Shown: piece after piece, positions 1 through 11,853 of the stretch
Position numbering within the stretch: the first letter of the stretch is position 1
How the letters are laid out: every line of letters begins with the position of its first letter
NCBI GenBank assembly: GCA_024195265.1
Contig: JAJLRJ010000009.1
Location: 16,689,210 to 16,753,209 of the forward strand
Origin: Dendrophyllia cribrosa
Lineage: Eukaryota > Cnidaria > Anthozoa > Scleractinia > Dendrophylliidae
Reading direction: 5' to 3'
DNA: 64,000 nt
Program-made: the position numbers and the translations under genes
The notes under the pieces: generated by a model
What the model saw: only the letters and a program-made list of their open reading frames with translations
Told to the model about the DNA's origin: nothing
Databases searched by the model: none

Positions 1-290
1 GATGGGAGTAAGTCAGAAGTTGTGTGTTCCTTACTCACAGCTCCTTTGCAAACTTAGAAGAACTGAGTTATGGCTGCTTTTGCACAATTACTTTTGAATT
101 CTTGCCTTCTCTTTTAATTTTTTTCATCGAGTTAAATGAGCACAGAGCAGGTTTGTCACTTAAAGCTTTAAAGAAGCTGACTCAACAGCAAAAGTGGTAT
201 AAAGTCATAAAACAAACTACATGTATAATTAGAAAGTCATGCTTTTTTTCATCATTTTAAAACTTTGCGAAGTTGGTCATCTTGCTGTAG

Positions 291-453
291 GTTGCAGGCC
301 ATGATTAAGCGCTGCCAGCTACTAATGACAGCCCTGACAGAGAGACTCTGCCATTTTATATTTTCTTTCATCAAAGAAAGCCTACGAAGTGTTTGTGACA
401 TGTCTGATCCAAAACGTTTAATTGATAGTTTTAACCAGTCAAAGGGTGCATGA
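291..453 (+). CDS. Possible terminal coding exon of a gene entering from the left
   Basis: A pyrimidine-containing acceptor (cttgctgtag, ending at 290) is followed by an open frame. It enters with one leftover base, reads LQAMIKRCQLL and ends SFNQSKGA at the TGA at 451-453. About 660 bases further on lies a canonical AATAAA with a T/G-rich stretch after it, which fits a last exon and its 3' UTR. I do not recognise the 53-residue tail, and the upstream exons lie outside the window or are not identifiable. It could be a chance ORF. Confidence 0.3.
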
Positions 454-1195
454 TATGATCAATTTTAATTAATAATTCAAATTATGACTGCTCTTGATTG
501 AATGAGTGATATAGCAGCCCCCATGTCAGGTCTCACACCATTGTTTCGATACCCTTTGAGAGAATGTAATACAACAAACAACAGAAACAATCGCTCCTAG
601 CCCAAAAGCGGCCGCAACGTCTAAAACAATGGAGATTGAATGTATCTTTGGGTGTAATTATACACTCAGATAGTGGGGCCACAAATTAATGAGCATCTGT
701 TTTCTTGAGTCATTATAGAACCACTTATAACTACATGGAATTTAATTTTTGAGTTATGTAATAGCACATTTAAATAATTCACTATTTTCCATTAAATTAT
801 GCTCATTTATAATGTCGTAATTATAAATGTGTGACCAATTTTTAGTGTGTTATATATATAAAAATATTCACAAGTTTTTTTAAGTAGTACACATTATATC
901 ATAAACATTAAAAAAAAAAACATTTTTCAGGTGTCTTTTTTTTTTTGCATTTAAGCAACAACATGTAAAGGTCAGATTTATACAGTGTAAAATAGAGAAG
1001 TTTGTGACTAGGCTGAGTTAAGTGTTTTCTATAGCTGGTTGCATGTAATACCAAATACTGTACTTCCTCGAAGGAGTGCCAGGGCATTTATGTATATCAA
1101 ATTTCATAGGTTCAATAAACTTGCTTGAATTTTGGACAATTTATTGTCCTTTGTCCTGCCCTATTCACCCCAAGATCTCACAATAATGTAATTAA
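454..1195 (+). other. Probable 3' UTR / intergenic, no gene seen
   Basis: AT-rich sequence with many stops in all frames. It contains a run of A at about 909-920 and a poly(A) signal at 1114-1119. It is a plausible 3' UTR for the exon ending at 453; nothing else is supported. Confidence 0.35.
1114..1119 (+). terminator. Candidate polyadenylation signal AATAAA
   Basis: A canonical hexamer followed within about 25 bases by a T/G-rich stretch (ttgtcctttgtcctg). This is the usual arrangement at an animal mRNA 3' end. It would serve the possible gene ending at 453. Confidence 0.4.
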
Positions 1196-1453
1196 ATGAT
1201 TGTCTTTGGCAGATTCAACCTTCTCTTACCTCATACATGTACACTTTTTCTGACTTCTCTCTCTCTCTCTCTCTCCTGGCCTTTTCAGCAACCATAAGGG
1301 GATTAATAATAATATTGTAAGTTATTAATTAAAAAGTGGGAGTAATACTTATTCAAGGGGTGCTTAATGAGGGTGAGCACTTATTCCACGAAATGTGGTA
1401 ATCAATGATTTTAGCTTACATTCAGCTAATACCGACTGTAAATCCTCTATTAG

Positions 1454-1502
<49 letters not shown>

Positions 1503-2455
1503 TCTTATAGTTGGTTGAGTCGTTGCACAAGGCAAGAATAAACAACACAACTTTATTCCTCGAGTTCTCTAGGTTACATATGCTCTTTTCACAGACTGGT
1601 TTTAACCGGTTGCGAGCATACAATGCTACATGTATACAGTCACTAATTGTCCCATTACAATAATCAAAGTTTCTGTTACAAAGTTGTTAAAATTAATTGT
1701 CCTAGAAAAACGCCAGTAAGATGGGAAATATGGTCAGAAAGGTTTCCAAACTACTATTAAGCCTATTTGACAAATAGTTCCAGGCAAAATGATTGTCTTT
1801 GGCAGATTCAACCTTCTCTTACCTCATACATGTACACTTTTTCTGACTTCTCTCTCTCCTGGCCTTTTCAGCAACCATAAGGGGATTAATAATAATATTG
1901 TAAGTCCAGAATGTAACAGAATGTTGGTAGGTCTCAGAGTGCCATATGGCACTATCGGGAATAAGATGCAGTCACGCAAGAGTGCCATATGGCACTATCG
2001 GGGCTTAAAGGGTTAATTAAAAAGTGGGAGTAATACTTATTCAAGGGGTGCTTAATGAGGGTGAGCACTTATTCCACGAAATGTGGTAATCAATGATTTT
2101 AGCTTGCATTCAGCTAATACCGACTGTAAATCCTCTATTAGACCCCCCCCCCCCCCATCCCCCCCCTCCTCTTATAGTTGGTTGAGTCGTTGCACAAGGC
2201 AAGAATAAACAACACAACTTTATTCCTCGAGTTCTCTAGGTTACATATGCTCTTTTCACAGACTGGTTTTAACCAGTTGCGAGCATACAATGCTACATGT
2301 ATACAGTCACTAATTGTCCCATTACAATAATCAAAGTTTCTGTTACAAAGTTGTTAAAATTAATTGTCCTAGAAAAACGCCAGTAAGATGGGAAATATGG
2401 TCAGAAAGGTTTCCAAACTACTATTAAGCCTATTTGACAAATAGTTCCAGGCAAT
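1196..2455 (+). repeat. Tandem duplication, unit about 593 bp, with poly-C tracts
   Basis: The text starting ATGATTGTCTTTGGC at 1196 restarts at 1789, and both copies end at the phrase AAATAGTTCCAGGCAA. The first copy carries a pure C run of about 45 bases (1454-1499); in the second this is shorter and interrupted. The second copy has about 100 extra bases (1906-2013) holding two copies of a short palindrome-containing motif. Both copies also contain (CT)n near the start. The long C run is a likely place for assembly length error. Confidence 0.85.
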
Positions 2456-4093
2456 GCAGGTGTTTATCTATACATTGAAATATTTCTTTTCTAATGTATT
2501 AATCAGTAAAAATAGTATTGATATTTTTTCATACATATTTTGCAGTAATTAAATCAATATTAATTTACAAAATGAAATTTGGGATTTTCTTGAATTATTT
2601 TTTATTTTAAGCACTCTTGGAAGTTTCTTGTTTTGCTTGTGAAGAATTCTGAATGACCAAAAGAAAAATCTGGCTTGGAAATAAATTTTTGAAAAGGTTT
2701 TGCCTTTTCTGAGAAGATGCAGCTACTTAATAATAGCTGGTAAATTTGTAGATCTTTTCACTCTGTTGTCTTGAAATCATTTTAACGGCTTTTTACTCAT
2801 GCGCGAAGCGCCATGAGGTAAGGTTTCGGCTCCGTTTTTCTTGTTATTATTTTTATTTTTAGTGTCACGATTTTGCATGGAAATTTATGCACTTCCAGTT
2901 CATGTCTTTGCCATACACTTCCTGTTTATTGACTTCCGGCAACTCTCTCTTCCGGTAAAAGAGCGTTACTTAAGTGTCACGACAGCATCTCCTACAACCC
3001 AACAAACATTACTATGTTCACGTTTGGTATATATAACACTTAGAAGAATCACTGGCTTCATTGTGGTACAGCCTTCATTTCCAAAACATTCAATAGTAAA
3101 CAACGTGGTTTGCAGGAACGATGCCTGAATGAAAGGAGTAACTCTTCTCCATGTCGGACATCTTCCTATCATGTTTAAAACATATCATTAAACTTTCTTA
3201 CACATGCGCATGAGTAAAGGCTGCTCTTGTCTTTGATTACTATCTGCCAAAACTCAACTTTATCTGCCTCTTTTGAAGGCAGGTTGTGCATTACTGTAAC
3301 TGCTATAACAGATGTAAAATAAATATGTTTTAATGTGTTTTTTAGCAAGTAATTGGACTAGTTAATACACCGAATGCAAGTATGGCCGTCCAACAATTTC
3401 TTGTTTGGACAGGTTCTCAAGAAAATGAAAGCAATTGAATAAAGATCAGGTCAAAATAAGTCATTGTGTGCATTTTCAAGGCCATATTCTTATTTTAGGA
3501 AAAGTTATAGGCAATCAAATTTTGGGAAAAACATGAAAGCGAGGCTAGTCAGGATAGAATGTCTTTTCTCATACAAATGCTTAAAATTTCAGTGAGCCAT
3601 AACTTTGCAACCGTTATATTTGCATTCGGTGTATGGAAAACTGTTTTTGAACAGATTGATTTGAGACATATGTAAATGTTGTAGTTCAATTTTATCCTTG
3701 GTTCAATTTTCATTTTCCATTGTTTTATATTCATTATCATATACACCTAATTGCAATAATGTCATATCAAAAAGCAAAAAAGAAACAAATAGGAATTAAT
3801 TAGCATATAATCATCATACCTTGCAACATTTATAGCTGTATACATGTATTAATCATGTTATTAAGAGAAATCATTTGCATCAGTTTCTTGGTCTTGATGC
3901 AATTTGAGGCTGATTCATCTAGCAAATTTTAAATCACATCACATGGTTAGTTAATTATTATTTTTTTTTGCATATTTTGATATGACAATGTTATTGCAGT
4001 TAGGTGTATTACCATAGAAAAGAACAATGACGACAATAACAATGAAAAATTGAACCAAGGATAAAACTGAACTACGACATACATGTATTTAGT
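2456..4093 (+). other. Non-coding part of arm A
   Basis: AT-rich duplicated sequence with no convincing exon. Short ORFs near 2841-3170 overlap on opposite strands, lack splice-site support and have no recognisable motif, so they are not called. Confidence 0.6.
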
Positions 4094-5555
4094 CCAGGGG
4101 TTTCAATAAAATTAAGAGTAAGTGGCAATATTTGAAAGGGCTCGGTGCATATCCAGCCTATGTTGCTTTTGAGGTCGTTTTTTATTTTTCTCACTCAGAT
4201 TTGTCCAGTTTTGGAATGTGAACTACAAATTAGTTGCAAAACATTGTTCAGATTTTTTTTTCTGTTGTTTTTTTTCCGTCGTTTTTGAGAATTAACGTAT
4301 GCAAAAAATATCTGCATGTCTCCCGCTCGAAAAAATGAATCCCAAGGTTTACCCAAATTTCTCGATTTTATGCTGATTTTTCACTTCAGATGGCCAAGTT
4401 TGGGCCCGTACCGCTGAATCCTGCTCAAGAAAAATAAATCCCGAAGTTCATTCCCTCAAAATCGCTTCATTTTTATCACCGATAGTCAGCCACTTAGATT
4501 CGCGCCATCTCCCTTATCGTTACGGACCTCCTTTAGGAAGCACTCTCAGTCCTCCGCTGCCGGCTCATAGTCTTTGCCCGCCTTGCTGAATTTCACCTGG
4601 CCGCAAGAACTCACTTCGAGCTGCCCAATGCCATATTTCAATCTCCCGCGCGACCACGCAAAGCCGACCTATCTGCCACTGTCGCAAAGCATGTTGGGAT
4701 ATCAATGGCGAAAACAAAAACGGAATGTCCGCCAAAGCACTTCAGATATCGCGCATTTCGACTACGGGATGGGAAATGGCCCACAACTCACAACGCTGCC
4801 CCTTTTCTGATCCGAAGTGATTCCTGACTTTCCCGCCGGCTCGCCTCGTACACCAACCTAGTTCACCTCGAGCGTGAAATAGAGATTTAGGCAAGAAACA
4901 CGACTCGTTTCTTTGAGAGGTGCTTGAGACTTACGGATTTCCGGACTTAATGATGTCTTTCAATCACCAGACGGGCCTTAAACATATTGGCTCATACGCA
5001 CGCTACAGACGATGTGTTTGCCGTAGCGAGCTCGCGATCGATAATGAACCAGGCGCGCGTCAATAACGGAATTTTCGTGATGTCGTTGGCGCAGGTCAGG
5101 AGTATTGCGGTTGCATATTCTCACGGCCAATCTGCTGTAATGGCGTTGAAATTACGCTCTCAATGTAAACAACCACTAGAAGACCAGAACTCTGCTTTTT
5201 TTCAGGTGAAATTTGTCCAGTTTCTTAGGATTAGTGCAAATTCAACAAGGGTTTGTGATATTATTCGTTGTACGATAAAATTAGGCAAATCTGAGCGAGA
5301 AAAAAAGTAAAAACGCTCAAAAAGCAACAGGCTGGTTATGCCCCGACCCCTTCATTTATAAAATAGATGGCAGTGGCAACATTAAGGGGCCATAAGGCCA
5401 CTTTCCTCTGGGAAATCTAGGAACTCAGAAATTGCATTTCCAGCATTCTGGGCATCAACTTAAGTGAAATTAATCGAAAAGTAGGTGGCGATAATTTAGG
5501 AAGTAGCCGGCGTAATTCGGCGGTTGCCAGCTTCTACAGGTAATGAAACCTCTGA
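4094..5555. mobile_element. 1.46-kb DNA-transposon-like insertion in arm A
   Basis: The sequence is bracketed by TAGT (4090-4093 and 5556-5559). The homologous place in arm B (10127-10130) has a single TAGT followed directly by the shared GTATAAC sequence, so this is an insertion with a 4-bp target-site duplication. The ends are inverted: CAGGGGTTTCAAT on the left matches CAGAGGTTTCATT read inward from the right. Inside them longer imperfect inverted arms continue (about 4140-4215 against 5285-5350, both containing CTCRCTCAGATTTG). The middle (about 4490-5050) is more GC-rich. No transposase is visible, so it is probably non-autonomous. Confidence 0.75.
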
Positions 5556-6030
5556 TAGTCGGTATAACACACCACTAGGGCCCAAATAAACTTATAACAA
5601 TAATAATCAATAATGGTTTGGTAATGCAATGACAATAGCAAAAACAAATGATATTACTGATGCTTCCCAGTCATCATGATGCCATTGTCAAAGGTAACCA
5701 CAACATAGAAATACTCTGCAAGTTTAAGAAGCAATCAGACTTGATTCCTGTTAAAGTATCTGAGTGTATAACTCAACTTTTGCATTCTTTATTGCGCTAA
5801 TTAAGTGGACTCTGCTTCTTATTCGTAGAATATAATATTATATTGTTGTGACCTTGACAACAGCATTGTGATAAGTCAAAAACGTCATTTTTTGTTCGTT
5901 TTAAATTTGTTTGTCTAAGTAACAATAATAGCTATGAATTTTCAAATTGTTACAAAAATGGACGAAAGAAAACAAACTGAAAGAACAGGATGTCATTTTT
6001 ACTTCTAACTTGCTGTTTGTTGCAGTTCAT

Positions 6031-7533
6031 TCAAGATTTCAGATTTTTCAATCTCTCCATCTCTGAAACTGACCATAAGTAATGATGCATTTCTTTTTCT
6101 GCAATGTCAAGTTCATCAAGATCCTCCCTCTCTCCGTCCAGTTGCTCTGAACTCTTAAGATCGCAGATTCTGGACTCAAAATAGCCATCCATCAACTCTT
6201 CCTCGGAGTAACCACGTTGAAGAAGATGCTCTATCAATATATTATTATCCAATTCACCTTCATTGTATGAGGTCACACCACCATCATAATTGCTAGATGT
6301 ACCCTTTGAACTTACATGGCTTGGATCATTTTAATTTGGAAGTAGGTGAAGACATTTCATGGGGTGATGCAAATTCTACTGTGACTATTTCACCACTTTC
6401 CTGGTCATTGCCATGACAACCACTAACTTGAGGTTCTCTCTGAGAAACTGGGAGTGTAGAACTGTTTGTTTCGCTACTTTCCATAGATCCTGGATCGCCA
6501 TGTTCCTTGCTCAAGATACAAGATTTGGCCAACTGTATCTTCTCTTTTCGATTTCTTTCTACAATTTCTTTCTTTTTCATCGCCAAGGACTTGACCACAG
6601 ACAAATCAAGCTTCCCACATTTCTTGTGAAATTTCACAATGTCATCAATGTGCTTAGCAATTGCACTTTTTTTCACAGACTTTGGAATCCAAGGCACTTC
6701 CTTTGCCAGATCAAGCAAATTGGTCCTCAAACAACCCAATTGTCTTCCTAGCTGAACTTTTGTCAGCGAATTCTTTCCTAAGACTTCTGCAATCTTGTCC
6801 TTGGTTGGAGACAACTGTTTTGACTCGAGAACTAACAGCACTAAACTCACGGCTTTTGAGATATGATTTCTAGACATTGAGAGACCAAAGTACTTTAAAA
6901 TTTGCCATAGATCGAGGCAGAGCTTCTCGCAGGAGCTATCAAACACGGAAAGCTCCGAGAGGACACACACAACAAGAGACTCGGCACTCAGAGGATCCAC
7001 ATTGATATCAAGAGCTTTCGAAATAAGTTTTACACATTTTCCAAGGCGAAACATGTTGCACTCGGCAACTTCAGCCATACGTCTATAACTTAACTGAAAA
7101 TTAGTCTGCCTGCAGATAATAAACACACATCCACCGACAACAATGTTCCTTCGCGACGTCAAGTATCTATTAATTTCCTGCGGCGACCTTTTCATTGGCA
7201 AAAGTCTACCGAACAATAAATCCTTCGCTTTGTTGAGAATTTCATTCGATAGGTTTAGTCGCTTTACCTGGGAATACAAGCAGTCTTGGAGAGCTTTTTT
7301 TGACGCTGATGTTTTTTTATATGAAGGCAAGCGCATCCTCGTGTCGATTGATTGATGATAACGATCACTACCTCTGTCGTTCCATCTGTGCTCACGAATG
7401 TCCAACTATCACCCTCTTTTACTGAGCTAAAAACTCTGCTTTCTGCTATGGCTCCGCACTTATGACAGACAAGTTCACCCCCCGATCCGGCTTCAACAGC
7501 AACTTTATGGCAAACTGAACATTCAGAAGGCAT
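6031..7533 (-). pseudogene. BRF2-like: Broken BRF2-like gene (arm A copy)
   Basis: Near-identical to the open copy at 11854-13359. It starts at the equivalent MPSEC methionine and keeps the N-terminal zinc-ribbon cysteine pairs (CSVC and CHKC). Relative to the good copy it lacks one T near 7375, which shifts frame right after the FVSTDGTT segment. A second cluster of small indels near 6330-6345 (about +4 and -6 bases) makes a stop after SSPTSKLK. The final part (MTSYNEGELDNN to LKNLKS) survives in a separate open frame at 6031-6276. An in-frame extra Asn codon lies in the PQEINRYL segment. These breaks mean it cannot encode the full factor unless they are sequencing errors. Confidence 0.85.
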
Positions 7534-7735
7534 CTTATCTCTGATTTCAGCAAGATCTAGATGTTGCAAAAGGCAAAAGCATGCATACACGCTGAAGTTC
7601 AAGTTGAGCTCGAAGTTGTGCATGCAAAAACTTCGTTATGACGTGTCCTTCGTTATGTTGTTCCAGGCACACTAGTGCCAGTCTCTTTTGGTTTTTTCTT
7701 CTTTCCCAGAATTCACTTGTTTGGTCACAGGCACC

Positions 7736-8796
7736 CCAACATACTATTAATTTCAAAGTTTGATAAGCAATTTGACAAAACAATTACAACAATCGGACAA
7801 AAACAGAAGTAAATAAAAAAGTTACCTAATGCCTTTTTCATATAAAGTGTAAGAAATCTTTTATTGAGTTCTTAGAAGGTTCCAAACACATTTTTCTTGA
7901 TACTGAATGTTAACATTATCTGTAATTATGTCACAATGTAAATAGCTTTTTTAATGTTTTTATACTTTTTAAGGACTTTTAGGGACTTTTTATTCTAGTA
8001 GTTTTAAATATTATTTTACCTTTTAGGGACTTTTTATACTAGCATTATTGTATTTTAGTAATTCACAGGACCCCCTTTGATACCAGTGTTTTGACACTGA
8101 CGGGGTTATCCTGTATAAATTATTAAAATATTGTTATTATTATTATTAATTCGCAAAATTTGCTCAAGACTGGGCGACTTCATTTTAGAAGAAAAAATCT
8201 GCAAAGGACCACAACCTATAATGCGGTCAACCTCGTTCCCAGGGTTTTTCCCTTTTTTAAAATTGGGAGGGGCGGGAAAAGTGGGGCTTTTCATGCCCCT
8301 CCCAATTTTAAAAAAAGGGAAAACCCTGGGAACGAGGTTGTAATGCGGTAAGCGATACGTAGGATCAATGAAAGACCTAATCAGCCAAAAAAATGAACAA
8401 ACATAACAATAAGCTGCAAGGGTGATTTGACTAAGACTAAATTCTGTAAGTCAAGTACAAAAAAAGACAACATAAATGGATATATTTGATAAGATGTAAA
8501 AAGATCTTGTGACGCACCTTTGAACAGTAATCATACTGGCGTTTTATAAATATATAGTTATTATATAATCATTGATAACCCTTTTTTATATATTTTCTTT
8601 CTTTCTTTTCCTTTTTCTTTACTTAGATTTAAATTTTTGGAAATAGGGCCCTTTTTTTGGGACCGACCGTGATGTCTGTTTTTTTGCACCCTATAACTGA
8701 TTAATTCACTTACTTGTTGGAACATTGCTGGCCTTGCTTTCTTTAATTATTATTAGGGGTTTGCACATGATGTCATAAAAAATAAAAAATCTATAG
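7736..8796. other. Spacer between the two duplication arms
   Basis: AT-rich, with (TTA)n-like runs near 8130-8150 and two similar TTTTAGGGACTTTTTAT phrases near 7975 and 8020. A palindromic MITE sits at 8228-8340. No gene is seen. Confidence 0.6.
8228..8340. mobile_element. 113-bp palindromic MITE with 9-bp target-site duplication
   Basis: The sequence runs from CAACCTCGTTCCCAGGG to CCCTGGGAACGAGGTTG, and the two halves are nearly reverse complements through poly-T/poly-A and GGGAGGGG segments. It is flanked on both sides by TAATGCGGT (8219-8227 and 8341-8349). The perfect terminal symmetry and the direct repeat show a complete foldback insertion. No coding capacity. Confidence 0.9.
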
Positions 8797-9001
8797 TACA
8801 GACCCCCCCTCCCCTCCCCCCTCTCTGATCTAATAGTTGGCTGAGTCGTTGCATAAGACAAGAATAAACAACAAACACAACTTTATTTCTCAAGTCCTCT
8901 TGGTTACACATGCTCTCTTCACAGACTGGTTCTATAACCGGTTGCAAGCATAAAATGCTACATGTATATAGTCACTAATTGTCCCATTACAATAACCCCA
9001 T

Positions 9002-9352
9002 CCCCTTTCACAAGCAAAACAATTAAGAAATGACAGACTATTAATTTCTGGTATTAACTCCCAAGAGTGCCAAAAATAAAAACTAATTTAAGAAAATCCC
9101 AAATTTCATTTTGTAAAATATTGATTTAAAAATATGTATGAAAAAATATCAATATGATTTTTTTTAATACATTAATTAGAAAAGAAATATTTCAATGTAG
9201 AGATAAACATTTGCATTGCCTAATTATTTGTCAAATGGGCTTAATAGTAGTTTGGAAACCTTTAAGACCATATTTTCCATCTTACTGGTGTTTATCCTGC
9301 CAAAAATGAGACAATTAATTTTAACATATTCCTAACAGAAACTTTAATTTAA
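9002..9352 (-). repeat. Segment inverted relative to arm A
   Basis: This stretch reads as the reverse complement of about 2321-2645 in arm A, while the sequences on either side are in direct orientation. Examples are AAAATCCCAAATTTCATTTT here against AAAATGAAATTTGGGATTTT in arm A, and the AGTAGTTTGGAAACC / GGTTTCCAAACTACT pair. The left breakpoint is just after CATTACAATAA in both arms. Confidence 0.85.
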
Positions 9353-10306
9353 GCTTCCTTGTGGGTCAGGCAGATCAAAAAATTTAAATTTGATTTTTTA
9401 ATTTGATTCTGAATGACGGTTTTTTGACCTAAAGAAAATTCTGGCTTGGAAATAAATTTTCGATTTCTGAGAAGATGCAGCTTAGCAGTTAAATTTGTAG
9501 ATCTTTTCGCTCTGCTGTCTTGAAATCATTTTAACGGCTTTTCTTTGATTACTATCCGCCAAAACTAAACTTTATCTGCCTCTTTTGAAGGCAGGTTGTG
9601 CATTACTGTAACTGCTATAACAGCTGTAAGATAAATACGTTTTAATGTTTTTTTTTTAGCAACTTATGGACAACTGTTTTGGAACAATTGATTCGAGACA
9701 TGTAAATTTTGTAGTTCAATTTTATCCTTGGTTCACTTTTCATTGTTTTATATTCATTATCATATACACCTAATTGCAATAATGTTGTCATCAAAAAGCA
9801 AAAAAAAAAAAAAAATAGGAATTAATTAGCATAAAACCATCATACCTTGCAACATTTATAGCTGTATACATGTATTAATCATTTGCATCAGTTTCTTGGT
9901 CTTGATGCAATTCAAGGCTGATTCATTTAGCAAATTTTAGATCGCATCACATGGTTAGTTAATTCTTATTTGGTTATTTTTTTTTTTTTGCATTTTGATA
10001 TGACAATGTTATTGCAGTAAGGTGTATTACCATAGAAAAGAACAATGAAAAAAATGACGACAATAACAATGAAAAATTGAACCAAGGATAAAACTGAACT
10101 ACGACATACATGTATGTAGTGGGTATAACACACCACTAGGGCCCAAATAAACTAATAACAATAATAATCAATAATGGTTTGGTAATGCAATGACAATAGC
10201 AAAAACTGATGCTTCAGAGTCATCACGATGCCATTGTCAAAGGTAACTGCAACATAGAAATACTCTGCAAGTTTAAGAAGCAATCAGACTCGATTCCTGC
10301 TAAAGC

Positions 10307-11170
10307 CAGTGATTTTGTTACAAATTGCTATGGTGAGTCCTGGGACTCATTTCATGAAATATCACGAGTCCCAGTCCATTGAAGCCAATTTAAGTCCTAT
10401 CTTAAAGATGTCCTAGCCATAACCAGGACCGAGTTGTTCGAAGGACGATTAGCGCTAATCCAGGGTTAATTACCATGACAACTCATATGTTCTGTTGACA
10501 GTTAATCCAGGATTAGTGCTAATCAGGCTTTGAACAACTCGGCCTAGATGTTTAATCGGAAATAAATTTTTTAATAGCAAAGCTCGGGTATTACAGTGTA
10601 CTGAAATTAAAATACAGCTGTACAGTCTTTCTATTTTAAGGCACAACAGGCACTCTTGGGTTCTTCGTCGTTTGAAGCTGTATGACGCAGCCGCCCTCTG
10701 AAACTTAACTTTTTTTGCCCCTGGCAGAAGTTGCAAAATCTTTTTGGGTGGCATTTTTGGATCTTTTTTCAGCGTTAACAAGCGATAAAAGCTAAGGTGA
10801 ACTGTACGCCATATCTACATGCAAATTTCTGAATCATTGTCAGCCATCTTGGTTCACCCGTGTGCTTTCCATATATGGTAAACACTTTATCGGGTAAATC
10901 AAAATGGCAGCTTTTGAAATTAAAGAAATTTTGCTGGAGAATTTGCGTAGAAATGCTTCTGTTTATTCATTCATAAATTACTTCTTGACCTATTTATAGG
11001 CAGACGATATTACTCTCTTTTCTCGACGTAGGTTTCATTTCAGATTTAAAATCACACAGAGATCGATCGATCGTTCTTTGCATCCTTCAGGACGTGTGCC
11101 GTGAATTATTTTGCATCTTGGGGATTTTTATGTGTCAGGGACACAGGACGCAGGGGTAACAAAATCACTG
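10307..11170. mobile_element. 864-bp hAT-like non-autonomous element in arm B
   Basis: It starts CAGTGATTTTGTTAC and ends GTAACAAAATCACTG, a perfect 15-bp terminal inverted repeat. CTAAAG flanks it at 10300-10305 and 11171-11176. Arm A at the equivalent place (about 5750) has a single TTAAAGTATC, so this is an insertion after the duplication. CAGTG termini suggest the hAT superfamily; the direct repeat I can see is 6 bp rather than the usual 8, so the assignment is tentative. A smaller inverted-repeat element (about 10427-10544) is nested inside. Confidence 0.8.
10427..10544. repeat. Nested short inverted-repeat element
   Basis: GACCGAGTTGTTCGAAGG at the left pairs with the right end TTTGAACAACTCGGCC. 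Inside them, GATTAGCGCTAATCCAGG pairs with CCAGGATTAGTGCTAATC. The total length is about 118 bp, which fits a small MITE lying inside the 10307-11170 element. Confidence 0.7.
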
Positions 11171-11340
11171 CTAAAGTATCTGTGTAACTCAACTTTTGCG
11201 TTCTTTATTGCTCTAATTAAGTGGACTCTGCTTCTTATTCTTGTAGAATATTATTATATTGTTGTGACCTTGACAATGGCATCGTGATGAGTCAAAAACA
11301 TCCTTTTTTGTTTGCTTTTGCTTGTCTTAAGTAACAATAA

Positions 11341-11747
11341 TTGAAGGGCTCCCTGCAACAACGTCCTGAGTGCGTTTTTGGTAACTTTCACTAAAATTGT
11401 ATGTTTTAGGCCTTTTAAAGCACAGTTTTGTCAAATTAATGATTTATTATTGTTAAGGTACTTAAAACAGCTCCAAAATGGGGAAGAAAATCCACAACTT
11501 TGAGAAAATGTTTTGGGCCCCTATGACACCCTATGGCTCCCAGGACACCCTATTTATCTTTTCAAAATAAAAAATTATTCTGTTTGAAGATAGAAGATTT
11601 GTTGACCTGGATTAAATCCTTTCAGTCATATGTACATGATCCAGTCATAATTTTGGCAAGTGAGTCCCTTTGGAGGCCAAAAATCCAGGATTTCCGTGAA
11701 AATTTTCCAAAAACGCACTGAGGACGTTATTGCAGGGAGCCCTTCAA
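11341..11747. mobile_element. 407-bp MITE with about 40-bp terminal inverted repeats
   Basis: It begins TTGAAGGGCTCCCTGCAA and ends TTGCAGGGAGCCCTTCAA, and the similarity runs on inward through AACGTCCTGAGTGCGTTTTTGG. Arm A (about 5922-5933) has no insert between AACAATAA and TAGCTATG, so the element entered after duplication. The target duplication is short and A/T-only, so its exact length is ambiguous. The small ORF inside (11533-11721) is taken as incidental. Confidence 0.85.
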
Positions 11748-11853
11748 TTATAGCTATGAATTTTCAAATTCTGTTACAAAAAGGATGAAAGAGAACAAAC
11801 CAAAAGAATAGGATGTCATTTTTACTTCTGACTTGCTATTTGTTGCAGTTCAT

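Larger units (their letters stand above)
2133..7735 (+). repeat. Segmental duplication, arm A
   Basis: Direct-orientation copy of 8797-13545. Shared landmarks in the same order are the GTTGAGTCGTTGCA text (2177 and 8840), the TCTGCCTCTTTTGAAGGCAGG text (3267 and 9576), TAACACACCACTAGGGCCC (5564 and 10135), the whole BRF2-like gene, and CCCAGAATTCACTTGTT (about 7705 and 13518). Arm A carries an insertion at 4094-5555 that arm B lacks. Confidence 0.9.
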
